A stretch of 64,000 bases of DNA from Cannabis sativa (taxonomy: Eukaryota; Streptophyta; Magnoliopsida; Rosales; Cannabaceae), in assembly GCF_029168945.1 (NCBI RefSeq), contig NC_083607.1, forward strand, positions 15,022,001 through 15,086,000, given 5' to 3'. The notes under the pieces are model-generated. The model was not told the DNA's origin. It searched no databases and saw only the letters and a program-made list of their open reading frames with translations. This document shows positions 22,830 through 34,987 of the stretch, one piece after another. Position numbers and translations under genes: made by a program. The stretch's first letter is position 1. The number at the start of each line of letters is the position of its first letter.

Positions 22830-25801
22830 AGACTAGCTTGGGGGTTATGAATTTTTGAAATTTGGGAGCCATGGCTGTCGAGTGGGTGCATCGAGTGCAC
22901 CAGGCACTCAGACAAGCCAGGCATCCGCGCCCGTGACACACCCGTGTCACCCCTGCTGTCCGCCCGCCAGAAATCCTGCAGCCCGCCGAGGTTTCTCTGC
23001 AGACAGGGCTGCAAACCCCTTCGATCTGCTCGCGTATGGGTATTTTGCAGCCTTTGGAGGCTTCACGTGCAGCCTCCTGGGCTGCCAACCCAAAAATTGC
23101 AATTTTTGGGGGTTTTTTTCCCAAAAATCCAATTTTTTCATGGGATTGTTTCCCAAAATTCATTTTTCCAATTTTAAAATATTTTCAATTTGGAATTTTT
23201 CCAATGTTATATATTTCCATTTTGGAATATTTCCTATTATGGTCAGATTTAAAAATTTGTTAACTTCTTTAATATTTATTTATTATTTAATTATAAGATT
23301 AGATATTTTGATATTTAACATATTTTAAATTAAAAGATAACTTTATCTTTTTATTTAAAATATTATATTAAAATTATCTCATATGAGAAATTAAATAATT
23401 AATAAATTGAAATTAACATAGATATTTTTATAGATATACTTATCATAATATTTTCATATTAAAATTTTTTTATTTTGTTAAATATTTAATTATTTATAAA
23501 TTATAAGTTTAAAAATGATATTTTTCTATTTATATCATTTTTTTCCTTATTGGAAATTTATAAATCATATCTTAAATAATCAAATAACTTAGATATATTG
23601 TAGAAATTTGAATATTGCTTAATTTGAGATATTTTGACATATAATTATGGTAATTATTATTTATTTATTATTTTATTCCTAAAATAATAATTATCTAACC
23701 AAATCTATTTTAAAATTGGTTTATTTTGTTACTTTAATTTTATTAAATTATAACATCTGAAAGTGATATTTAAGATTCTTTCTTTCAAATCATTGATCTT
23801 ATTTGATATTTAATTTAATTTGATTCAAATAAACCTAGAAATTTTAAAATTAGTTTCCTTTATTTTGAAATTTTTAGGGTTTGTTTTAACAACCCTAAAT
23901 TTTTAGAATTTAGTTGGTTAGTTTAAGAATAATAATTTAATTATATTAATATCTTATTTTACATCTGTTACATGGACAATGTTTGATTATTTAACTTTAT
24001 ATTGTTTATTCAAAAAATTTTTTGAACAAATCGATTATTTATTTGATCTAAATTGTTATGATTGACTTGTTGACAGATCGAATGATCTAATTTTAATCAT
24101 AGTCCAATTGTCAATAGATCTTATAAATAATTTGTAACAGGTAAATTTTGTACTTCTTTCATATGTGTAAACCTAGTAACATGATAGGGTCCATCCAAAT
24201 CATTTGACATGTGTGAGCCTATATGTTTGCTATTGGGCTTAGATGCATATAGGAAGTCCATTTAAGTTTTACTAAGTAAATGGACTAGGTTGCTAAAATA
24301 AATTTTGACATAAGTAAATTTATTTAGGCCCAATTAGATTTGGGCTTATTCAATGAATAACAATTATTTATTTAAAGGTTAAATTCCTTTCTTTTTGGCC
24401 TTGTGTGAGAGTTGTGGGCCAATAGAAGTGGGTACGACATACTGAACCCAGCTCCCTCTCACATGAACTACCCCAATTGTGAAGGCCCATTTGCCTTATT
24501 TAAATAATTATATTAGGTTAATTATATTAGTCTAACCTAATTAAAATTGAATTAGCAACATAATTATCTTTTAAATATATGAAATTTATTTTTCATTTAA
24601 TATTTTAAAGTTAATTTTAGAAAAACACTTAGTTAATGATATATATTCTAGATAGTTATTTCTAGTACTAGTTATTATTTCTAATATTAAATAGGAAAAT
24701 ATCATTGATTGTGAAATTAATTGTTTATTAATTAATTTTTGTACAATCTAAGTTTAGAATATTTTCCTAGTATTAAACTAGAATTAATAATTAAGTTTCC
24801 TCTATACTTAATTATTTATTTCTTGAATTTAATACATTTAATTAAATTGAAAATTTTAATATCTAAGTTGATTTTCATCATGATACTTAAATATTGTTAT
24901 TTTCATGTTATTTAATTAAAGGTTAAAATTATCTTAAGTTTGGAATCTTAATTCCGAATAACTTATGTTTGAATAATTTTCAAAAAATATATTTTATTTT
25001 ATTTTGTTAACCTTTTTCCCAAAATTTCGAAATTGCATTTCTTTAATGCAGAAATTTCGAATTTTATTTGAAAAATAGATTAAAGTTGAAAATTATTTAT
25101 TTTAATTTTGGACCAACTTAAATCAATGATTTTTTTCATTTAATGATTAATTAAAATAAATGAACTAAAATATATTATAATTAGAAATTGAATTAATTAG
25201 TCCATGAAAGTCTAGATAGTTATTATCTGTTTTGCTTGAAGTATTTTTCTAGTGTATTTAATTAAATAGAAAATTAATAATTAAGTTGATTATTAATCAT
25301 GATACTTAAATATTTGAAATTTTTCTTAGATATTTAATTAAATAGGAAAATTAAATTTTTCTGTTGAAAATTAATTTTTATTAATTAATTTTGGGCCAAC
25401 ATAAAATTAGAGCAATTTTCCAGGACTTTTTTTTATTTTATTTTAAAGCATTTTCGAAAGTAGTATTCTTATACACTTCATTTTTCGAAATGCAATATAT
25501 ATTTATAGAGAATTAAATTTGAGTTGTAAATTAATTTAAATTAATTTTGAAACAACTTAAATTGAATAATTTTCTAAATATTTATGGAAATTATTACTAA
25601 GATGGAAATAATTCACGTTATTTTCATATCCATCTAAGTATAATTTATAAATATTAAATTAAAGTTTATATTTAGAATTTTTTTTATTCTAAATTGGAAA
25701 TTTTAATTAAATAAATATATATTTAAAATAAATTGATCAAAATAAATATTAGGAGAAAATACAACCTTCATTAAATAATGAGCTTTATTATTATTAGGAT
25801 A
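22830..25801 (+). other. E2 leader with foreign 17-bp start and no primer-binding site
   Basis: The first 17 bases (22830-22846) equal the DNA that follows the E2 3' LTR at 30698-30714. The leader then picks up at a point equivalent to about 5976 in E3, so about 250 bp including the primer-binding site are missing. A GC-rich variable island fills about 22860-23095 and creates several overlapping but unconvincing open frames. The conserved block is at about 24396-24495. Confidence 0.85.
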
Positions 25802-26700
25802 TTCGATCCCCATTGTTGGTTTTACATATCTATTATTTTAGTGAGTAATCCTCCCTAATGGAGGAACGTTCATTAGCAAGTTAGCACCGTTTAATCTCGA
25901 AAGATAAGTAATCTTGTAAGTTTTTTATATAGTATTGATCACCCTAATGGTGGCGATTGTATAGGACTTGCAAGAATATGACACAATGGTGGAAGCTCAT
26001 AAGATAGAATAGCCTTGACTCTCGCCTAAACGGGACAACGCGGATTCCAATCTTGATCGAATAAAAGGTTGCTAGAATGTTTATCATTTTAGATGAGCTG
26101 ATAACTCTATTCAATGGATGGTAGCTTTGACTCTCGCCTAAACGGGACACTTATATCAGTTTGTTGAAGACCTTGGAAATTATTTAGGATTGTATGTTTT
26201 AGTATTTTCACTTGTCATTCATACTTGCTATATGCTTAATAATTTCTAAATTGTGTTCGAATTTATATTGAACCATGTTATTTTCTGTTATTAAATTGTA
26301 GTTTAATTTCGAATCTTCATTGTTGGTCTAACTTGGCTTGTTTTTCTAATGAGATAAATACCTAATAGAATTTCACCATTAGACAAACATAATAGTGTTA
26401 GATCTCGAAAGATAAATATTGTATATGCAACATCTAGCTGGTCATCAATTGATGACACCTTAGACTAGTATTTTACAATATGAAACAAGAAGATTGTATA
26501 AATAAGATTACTTTGACTCTCGCTAATCGAAGCATCGTTGGATTCTTATTTAAAACGAAATTATCCTAATTCCTCTTAGCTAATTCATTTCGAATTAGCT
26601 CAATAACATATCATTGGATGAATGGTCTATAAATCATTTCACGTCATTTTATATTTTCTCTTAAGAAATTAAATGACGAACTTGATTATATTCCCAAAAT
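25802..26700 (+). repeat. E2 duplicated leader module (period about 506 bp)
   Basis: Module 1 starts at 25802 and module 2 at 26308. GACTCTCGC motifs are near 26015, 26130 and 26515. The text before module 2 ends AAATTGTAG, the same position at which E5 begins its gag exon. Confidence 0.75.
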
Positions 26701-26949
26701 TCTATCCCAAAATGATATAAATCCTCAATCTTAGAAATCTCCTACTTGTATGGGCAAATCAACTTAGAGTTAAATTAGTAGTGGTGGTCCAAGAAAGAAT
26801 TACTCATTATACAGTTACACTTTCACAAGTGTTTCATAACCATTTTCAATCAATGGATTCAAACTGTATGAGTTTAGCATTCTGTGACCAGCATCCACTT
26901 GCACTATTCTAAGAACTCTTTGATGTAACTAAACTGAAGTCATCAAAAG

Positions 26950-28800
26950 ATACAACCACATATTTTATAAATCTATGGCATTTGTATCTTGTTCATAGTG
27001 GTTTTGACAAGATCACTCTCTGCAAAGAGTTAATATGCCTATATCCACTGAAAGTATAATCATCTCATTCGCAGATGGATGTACATTCAGGGGTGGATAT
27101 GAGTTTTCGTTGTATTCTTAAAACGATCACTCTATATTTTACCTTATGCAAAAGAAATTTGAAATGTTTGAAAAATTTCATGAATTTCTAGCAATGGTAA
27201 GTGGTTAAAGATCTTGCGAACTGATAGGGGTGGAGAAAAAGTTAGTAGATATGCAGTTCAAAGATCATTAATTTGATTTTGAATTATATCCAAACTTACC
27301 TCCCCAGAAATTCGAGTTGCATATTGATGATTAGTTATTAGTCGTTGCCTAAATCCTTCTATGGTAATAAAATTTCAGAATGATGCAATGGTTGTATACT
27401 TAATGTAAATCGTTACTAGATTCATGGATGACCTAATCGAAATCTTAAGAAAAGCTAGAACTGCTAACCCTGGTTTGCATGTTTGTTAGCTATTCTAAGT
27501 GATTAGGGGTGGATCATCCCATAGTCATTAGATAAGAAAGTGTTTGTTTAAACAAATACTACTTTTCTAAGAAAATGACTAAGTCTGAAAATAAAGTAGC
27601 AAATAAAGGAGATAATTTTCTTGATTCCATAAGTGTTCTATCATCTTATTCGTTACAAGATGATCCCACTGCCTCTGTTGTCTTAACACAACCGAAGAGG
27701 TCAATACCATTTAGTTTTCTTAGACATAATTCACGGTACCTTGTCGTAGTGGGAGAGTTTCAAGGAACTTTACCTTCTTATGACTTGGAAGACACTAGTG
27801 ATTAAAATCCATTGTGAGTTTAAACAAGTAATGGATTGTCAAGATAAGAAACTAAGAAGAAAGCCAAGAGAACTATGGTTTAATCCATCCACATGGAGTA
27901 ACCTAAAGTTTTCTATTACAAGGACATGAAGGGAAATTTTAGTTAATAAGTCTATTCAATGGACGTAACAAAACTTCTTGTTCCTAGTATTATAGGTTTG
28001 AGTTTATCTAAACCTATGGCTTGTGGTATACCTGGTAATTGCTTACTCTAATGCAAGCATAAGATGTTGAAGCATTTTCTTTCCAATGGCAATCTATAGA
28101 AGCTTCACAACTTCTTAGATATAGATTTTATTTATCTAAGCAAAAGTCTCAACTATTCCAGAAAAGATAAAGCAATGAAAGAATTTCTTAAATCAACAGT
28201 GAGAGGTCTCAGATATGCTTTAGTATGCCTTAGACCAGACACCTGCTGTTGAGTGGGAGTAATGAGTAGGTATCAGATTAATCCAGAAGAAGGACATTGG
28301 AAGACAATCAAGTAAATTTTAAGATTAGGAAGAGGAACTATATGTTAGTCAATAAGGGTGTGTTTAAAACTCTTAGACTACACCACATCAGATTTCGAGA
28401 CTTGCCTTTGTGCTAGAAAGTCTGCTGATAAGATGGTGATTACTTTGGGGGTGGAGTAGTGATTTTGGAGAAGTGTAAAAACCTATCTAAAATCTCTTAG
28501 TCTACCAGAGAGAGACTGAATGTTAAAGTTGCAGGAAAGATACTTATTCAGTCTAAGGAAAGTTCTATACAATTGTGGCACCATTCCAACCTGTCTTAAC
28601 TACTAGTGTTATTTCCTGAATAACCAAAAGTAGTTGCCAAAGGTATAGAATCCAGTATCCCAAAAGAGTAGACATATAGAGAGGAATTTCACAATATCAA
28701 GGATTTTGTGATTAAGGGAAAGTAATGGTGGAGAAAAGGTTGTTGTTAATTCAACCTATCAGATCCTATTACGAGGAGTTTACTACTACTACACTTGATT
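26950..28800 (+). pseudogene. E2 decayed Copia pol
   Basis: Best-preserved pol of the gag-less copies. Pre-integrase LWHLYLVHSGFDKI is near 26980. Integrase FEKFHEF is near 27165 and LRTDRGGE near 27215-27240. A polyprotein linker (PKRSIPFSFLRH) lies near 27690, ending YDLEDTSD at 27802. RT/RNase H remains near 28190-28480 show RGLRYALVCLRPDTC, MSRYQINPEEGHWKTIK and a broken TLGGG-type motif. Stops interrupt every domain; the stop after RPDTC is shared with E3 and E6. Confidence 0.75.
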
Positions 28801-28867
28801 TGTATATCAAGGTGTTAATGATTATTTGAAATGCACATTTTGTTTTATATTAGTGCAAGTGCGAGTT

Positions 28868-30697
28868 TGTTGGGTTTTATACCCTAAATAAAACCCATTT
28901 CAATATAATCAGATTTACTTATTAATAAAGATCAGAAATAACATTTTATGTTGCATGGTTCACATGATTTATTTCATGATTATATGTATATAATGTACGA
29001 ATTCTTTTTAAGTCCAGAACATATGAATTTGTTAAAGATTATAGTTTTGTCAGCACAGTGGAATATAATCTTAATTATATGTTCGGAAGTTTATTCCCTG
29101 ATTTGTCAAAACACTGGATTTAGACTGACATGGTATAATCAGCGATAGGTATTCTTACACCTTGGAAAAGTGTTTTGCCCTTTTCAGGACATTGGCAAAG
29201 TTTACCAGTATCAGATGTATGGAGTATACATCGGAAGGGACCGATATTGAACTTTGATTAGATATATTAAAACTTACCGTAATATCTATTCAACTCAATA
29301 TCACCTGTTGATCCTAGATCAAATGACCTTAATCCTGATATGGTTAGGTTCGATCTCAAGAGTACTATACATATTTTTTGATTTGTTAGTTAAGCCTACT
29401 TTTGGGTGAGGGTGATACGTACATTTTGGGAACATGATAGTATAACTGAGTGGGAGCGCTACCATAAATATGGAATCTATAACCTCTATAGGAACTTAGA
29501 AGTGAAACGATGATATCCTTCGAGCTTGGCTAAACAGAGATAAATGGTGGAGATCTCATTTCACTTTGCTGAAATATCATTTATACGGAGCTAAGTGTTT
29601 TAAGGATAAAATACATTGAAGGTGTAACGGTAACTTAGTGCCTTTTCAATGTAGATCATCTATTAGAGGGTCATTGATCACATTAGGGTTATAACAATGG
29701 ATAACTAATGACGTGTCTATATCATGGAGCATATAGAGCGTTCTATATGACTGAGAGTGCAATTCCAAGTTCTAAGTGTGGATTCAACAAGGAATTAATA
29801 AGTTAGGGAATTTACTTGGTAAATTCAGTTCGACTTATTGGAAGCTCGGTTATATAGACCCATGGTCCCCATACTGCTTGTAAGACTCAGTTAATTGATT
29901 TTAATTAATCAATTATAATTCTAAAGTTAGACTATGTCTACTTTATGAATTTTCACTAAGCAAGGGCGAAATTGTAAAGGAAAGAGATTCTAGGTTTATT
30001 TATTAATTAAGAGACTTTACATGTCTAAATTAATAAATATATTAAATGGCAATATTATTTAATAATTATTTTCAAGTTATTAAATAATTAGAATTTGCAT
30101 TTAAAAGGTTAAATTGAAAAATTGGCAATTTTGAGAAAATGGGAATGAGAAATAACAAAATGGGAAAGATGCAAAGTCAGGCCCATTTCCCTTTGTATGG
30201 CCGGCCACATTGCAAGAAATTGCCATTTATAGTTTTCATTATTTTAATGCCATTCAATTCTAAGCTAAACCTAGAGGGAATTCTATAAATAGAAAGTGTT
30301 GGCTTCAGGAAACTCACAACTTTGAACATTGGTTTCTTTCAGAAAATCCACTCGCCCCTCTCTCTCTTTTCTTCTCTCAAAATTTTGAAACACTTGAGTG
30401 AATGAGTAGTGCCCACACACATCAAGTGGTACCTCAATCATAGTATGTAAGACTATGGAAAATCAGCACCAACAAGAAGGAGAGAAAGAGATCCAGATTC
30501 AGATCTTGATTATGCTCTGCTACAGAAAGGAATCAAGGGCTAGAGATTTGAATGGAAGGAGTCATAATATTCCACTGCCATCACTGTAAGGTTTCTTTAC
30601 TTATATGTGTTTAATTTCATTGTTTTAGAATTCATATTAGGATGTTAATCAAACATACTTGGTAGTAAATCTAGATCCTGGTAAAATATTTCCAACA
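28868..30697 (+). repeat. E2 3' LTR (1,830 bp)
   Basis: Uninterrupted LTR from TGTTGGGTTTTATACC to TTTCCAACA, followed by AGACT. It serves as the template to verify the three-piece 5' LTR. TATA box at 30283-30292. Confidence 0.95.
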
Positions 30698-30702
30698 AGA
30701 CT
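30698..30702 (+). repeat. Target-site duplication AGACT, right copy (E2)
   Basis: Matches 3675-3679. The following AGCTTGGGGGTT is the original target DNA and is also found inside E2 at 22835-22846. Confidence 0.95.
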
Positions 30703-33700
30703 AGCTTGGGGGTTGCGCAACTTGAACTCGTAAGTGAGTTTGGAGGACAGGTCAGGAAACTCCTCTCTTAAGGCCTACTGGCCATCAACAGCCTCCCTCA
30801 GTTTCTCCTTGTGCTCATCAAGGTTAGTATGAAGCCCACAGATGAAGGAAACTTATGCGATGTTCTCTGTGTTTCTAGCACCAAGCATAGTCTGTAAGTC
30901 AGACCATTCTCTGTCTCTCTGCCAAGAGAGCTTCCAGCTTAGATATGGCTTTGTCCTTCACAACAAGGGAAGCCTCCAAGGTCTTCACCTGCTCCCAAAG
31001 AGCATCCGAGGATCGTCGAGAGCCATCATGTGCTTAGCTTAGCTTCATCAAGGCCTAAAAAAACAAAACAACATCACCATCAAAACCACAACACTAGCCG
31101 GCTAGTCCCCCCTTGGGGCTCTATGGCAAGCCAGCCCCTCATAACAACATCCTAGGTTGGCCAGCCACATGCAACAAGCCTCATGGCTAGCCAGCCTATA
31201 CAGTGCCAAAAAGATGAACAGAGCTGAAAGTACAACTTACCAGAGAAAGGTCTTGAGAACTGGTACAGTAGAGCCTGTCTAGCTCACTGTTGCCAAGCTC
31301 ATTCAAATCCTCATCCACGAAGGGGAGATCTCTCTCTCTATGTGCCTGCTGGCTGTGCGTTAGTAGTCCTCTGCCCAGTAATTGACCCCGCTCCTCTACC
31401 GGGCCTCTAAGTACCTTGGCCTGCAGGCCATATCATAGACTGCCCAGCTGATGCAAGCCCTGGAAGAGGGGGAGGCAATGACGACCCGATAACATCTCCA
31501 CCACGAGAAGTCTTGGCCACCATGGCCATCACTCATCCTGTGGGCTCATCTGAAGGTCTCCCAGTAAGACCTCTCAGCTTGGAAGACATATCTACAAAAA
31601 ACAAAGTAGCAAAGTTAGAAAGCAATCATAAACATTCAATACAAGATAATGGTATGGTGTTATCAACTAACAATACCATCATCATCAAAATATGAACTAT
31701 CAGAGACCTTGGAAACCACTTTGCCCTTGCCTCTAGATTCAGGTACGGGGCGAGTAGGTCCCTTAGAAGCTTGGCCTCTAGGCCTGACATGCAGAGAAGC
31801 ATCACAATTGGACCCCCATGGCCATGCACCGACGGAAGGCCCTCTCCTTCCTCTCTAGATTTTGTACAATGTAAGATAAAGGAACCTCATCATCCAAGTC
31901 AGGAGCTTGCCCATCTCCAAGCCAGGCCCCATCTACAGCTAGTGCTCCTGCAACTTCAGGAATAGGAGGATACAAGCCATACTTCAAGAAGTTGACCACA
32001 CTAGCCAACCAGATTATATTTCTTTGCTTTATCGAAAGAGACAGGATGTTGTTTACCCTATCCCTTATTTGCAAAGTAGTGATAAAGCGTTTGAAGAATT
32101 ACACTGGTCAGAATTCGTAGTGCCCGATCCTACGGAGGCAATAGACGATAAAGTACTTATTGGCGTACCCACTGACCTTCGACATGGCTGTGCAATTAGT
32201 GTCACCCAACCATTGGTGACCGATCTGACTGCGATAAAAATACCCAGTCCTATACTACTTCAGGGAAGACTTCAGATCAAAGTAGTATCCGATCTTACAA
32301 GGGGTACGCTGAGGCCACTTTAGCTCCCTATATAAGAAAACATCACTGAAAGATACTTGATGCTTTTCAGCATGAGTTGTGCTGGACACATCCTCAAGTA
32401 ATCAGCGATGTCCAGGAAATACTAATGAAGCGGTAACACCGCCCCATCCTCAATGTGGCACTCAGACCATGCCAACAAACCCAAAGGGAGCCAGTGCGCC
32501 TGATAGTTCCTACGGGGAATCTCACAATGGATACCCCTCACTAAGCCACTAGCAAGAATCTCGCTAAAGGCCCCATAAAAAAGAGTAAAAGCAGGAGAGA
32601 CGCAACTGTCTCCTTGTGATCTCGCATCCAATATCTCCAGCTCAAAAGACTGCTCTAAGACATGATCTAGTCCAAGCTCTAAGGGCCAACTGAGCCAATT
32701 TAGTGGGTTACCATTGGCGTTATAGCGACCCAAGGGACAATCTCTAGACTAGATTCAGTATCAGAACTCTCAGCCTCTTAGTCAATCTCTGGCTCAACAT
32801 CAGCACGGGGCTAAGCGGTCTCCTCCACCATCTTAACTTGACTCATTGTGGCCACCCTGGCCACATGAGGGTCATATGGAGGCGCCGTACGGAGGGTTTG
32901 TTTTGTTCTTGCCACAAAAGCAAAGTAAATAAGGGACCTACACGGCTGTCACCTCACCTATTCAATACCCGGTGATACCTACATGGAAGAAATAAGGGGA
33001 GGTGAGCAACATGAAAAAAGCTACAAGCACATTCAAGTGAAGAGTACCCAAAGGTACCTTCCAGGTAAAACATAATGTACAAGGTCAATAATCGACAACA
33101 TACGGTGTTAAATGTACTTACTAAGAAAGATATTAAGTGCTAAGTTGTATAATTCACTATAATGGACTCACTACCTAGACTTATATAAAGTTTCCAAAAG
33201 AAACCATGCATAAGGCCACAATTGTATAAGCCTCCAAGGCCGTCATGAGACCCTAGTTGAGGTCAAAAGAGGGAAAAACTGGTTGCCCACTTGGAGCCTT
33301 GGCCTTGGCCGACAAGGGTTCCAAGCCTTAGTGGTCGGCCAAACCCAAGACCAAGTCTAGTGGCCGATGAGGAGCCCTAATTCTAGGCATAGGCTAGCCA
33401 GGCTAGGGGGTACAACACCTTGGCCGGCTAAACCCCATGATAACCTCCCTTGGCCGGCCAAGATCTGCATGGATCAGAACTCATGTTTTTTCAAGAACTC
33501 AAACATGTTTTTTTTGTTCTTCGTGACTCAAAGAGCCAAGAATCACAATGAAGGTCAGATGTCAGATCTTTTTGTCTAGAAATCACACATTATGTATCCT
33601 AAGGCTATCATGTGGATCAGAATATCGAAAGGAAAACAATCTAATGTAAGAATCAAAGCATTTTCAAATCAAGAATAATGTCCATGCAGCAATGGAAAAA

Positions 33701-34159
33701 TCAACCAAATCAAGTGAAAAAAGCAGGAATAGAAAGCTTACGCGTTACAAGATATTATTGAAGAAGCAGGTGGGAAGCTTGGATTGTCGAAACGGCGTAA
33801 AAATTCCAAGAAGATGATGCTTGTGGGTTCGGCCCTCTAGAGAGAAGGAAGAGCTTTTTCTAATGCAAATTTCTAGTGAAAAGTAAAAAGTGAGAAGTGA
33901 AAAAGGTTTTTCCTCCAACAAGCACTTATGTAATGCATGTGGGGCCCTTTCCTTACTTACTTCACCACCATATAAAAAAGGCAACTAAGGCAATTAATTT
34001 TTCTACAACAATGAGATCAGACAGTCAAGACAAAGTATTTTAAAAGGCTAAAAATGCATCAACTGTTATTCAGCAAAGATTACAACAGTCCCAACTACAC
34101 CAACACACTTGGTAAAGTCCCTATTCATACAGACGTTTAGACAAGGAATTTGGGGCAAA
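30703..34159 (-). pseudogene. Old Gypsy element, 3' internal region with minus-strand ORF remains
   Basis: GC-richer than its surroundings and the most coding-like on the minus strand. Open stretches at 32422-32733 (FSEILASGLVRGIHCEIPRR) and 31802-32074 (ends with an RKERAFRRC stretch) run toward the tail at 3458-3674. The stretch 30720-31020 reads as a charged, probably coiled region with stops. Residue style and position upstream of a likely polypurine tract and LTR resemble the reverse-strand ORF of plant Tat-lineage Gypsy elements. GCCAGCC/GGCCGGC words recur (31090-31200, 33290-33470). The part 32740-34150 shows no convincing frame. Family assignment is tentative. Confidence 0.4.
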
Positions 34160-34987
34160 TGTTATCCTGATTTTTGTCAACCTGAAGTGGGATGCTTATG
34201 TCGATAAAATTAGCACCACGTGGTAGAGCAGCTCACCAATAAGAAGGCCAAGTTAGTACCTAAGCAAATTGAGACCCCAACACTCAAACATGCATCAAGT
34301 GACAGACCAGCTCCCTCATAGGGGCTGGCCGGCCAGCCCCTGTGAGGGTTGCACCATTGCTGGCCAGTATACCCTCCATAGGGGCTTGGCCGAACAGGAG
34401 GTGTTCTGCAGGGTTTCCTGTGCACTTCTACACGTGGACAATAACTCTTGGGCTACGAATTGGGCCCTAAAAGCCCAACAGAATTGCTAAATAATATCTA
34501 CATTCAATGGCATTTTAGTATTTTGTAATTAACTAATAAAATATACAAATATCTAGGATTTCAAGTTGTAATCTTGGCTTTAGGACTTCTATATAAAGGC
34601 CTTAACTCTAACTTAGAAAACCTAAGCTAAAATCTAAGCACGAAACCTGCCTCCAAGCTCTAAGCCAAGTCTAACAACTTCTCTCCTCTTCACTTCCTCT
34701 CTCACATGCCCATACAAGCAATATTACTTGATTTCTTCCATTCTTGATTCACACATTGTATTCCTAAGGGTGCTATAGAAGATCCCATCTATAGTGATCT
34801 GGATAGCATTAACCCTTAGTATTAACATAACTAAAAGGGGAGTAGGTCATTACTCTCTATCACAAGGGCGTCGAACCTCTATAACAAATCTATGTGTTTA
34901 TTACTTTTCATTTTTTTTCGTGTAACATGTGACAAGCATCAGATCTATACGACTCTGCTATCGGTTAATCACTTCTGTAGGTCAACA
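34160..34987 (+). repeat. Probable Gypsy 3' LTR (828 bp)
   Basis: A polypurine-like TTTGGGGCAAA ends at 34159 and is followed by TGTTATCC. The segment ends GTCAACA at 34987, so termini are TGTT and AACA. A TATA box TATATAAAGG at 34590-34599 and a leader-like CT-rich stretch near 34676-34700 support a promoter-bearing LTR. The partner 5' LTR is not in the window, so the right border is less certain than the left. Confidence 0.5.
34313..34348. repeat. 36-bp near-perfect palindrome
   Basis: CCCTCATAGGGGCTGGCC is followed with no spacer by GGCCAGCCCCTGTGAGGG; the arms pair at 17 of 18 positions. Related words (GGCCAG, CCTCCATAGGGGCTTGGCC) recur to about 34390. Confidence 0.85.

Larger units (their letters stand above)
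3680..30697 (+). mobile_element. E2, Copia-family element carrying two nested relatives
   Basis: E2 is an outer plus-strand LTR retrotransposon of about 9.7 kb once E3 and E4 are removed. Its 5' LTR is in three pieces (3680-3865, 13560-13987, 21598-22829; about 1,846 bp in all) and its 3' LTR is at 28868-30697 (1,830 bp). The internal region (22830-28867) holds a leader, a duplicated leader module in place of gag, and a decayed pol with pre-integrase, integrase, RT and RNase H remains. The primer-binding site and about 250 bp after it are missing, so it could not be reverse transcribed normally. The domain order, integrase before RT, marks Ty1/Copia. Confidence 0.93.

Noticed and set aside
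22855..23328. 157-codon plus-strand frame and overlapping minus-strand frames in E2
   Set aside because: They arise from the GC-rich variable island, where stops are rare in all frames. No domain, no conservation in other copies, and five frames are open at once.
27575..27805. 76-codon frame as an independent gene
   Set aside because: It is a stop-free stretch of the decayed E2 pol linker, with homologous broken text in E3 and E6.
31513..32323. Plus-strand frames in the old Gypsy region
   Set aside because: The minus strand in the same interval is the more protein-like one and continues to the tail at 3458-3674; the plus frames are shadows.
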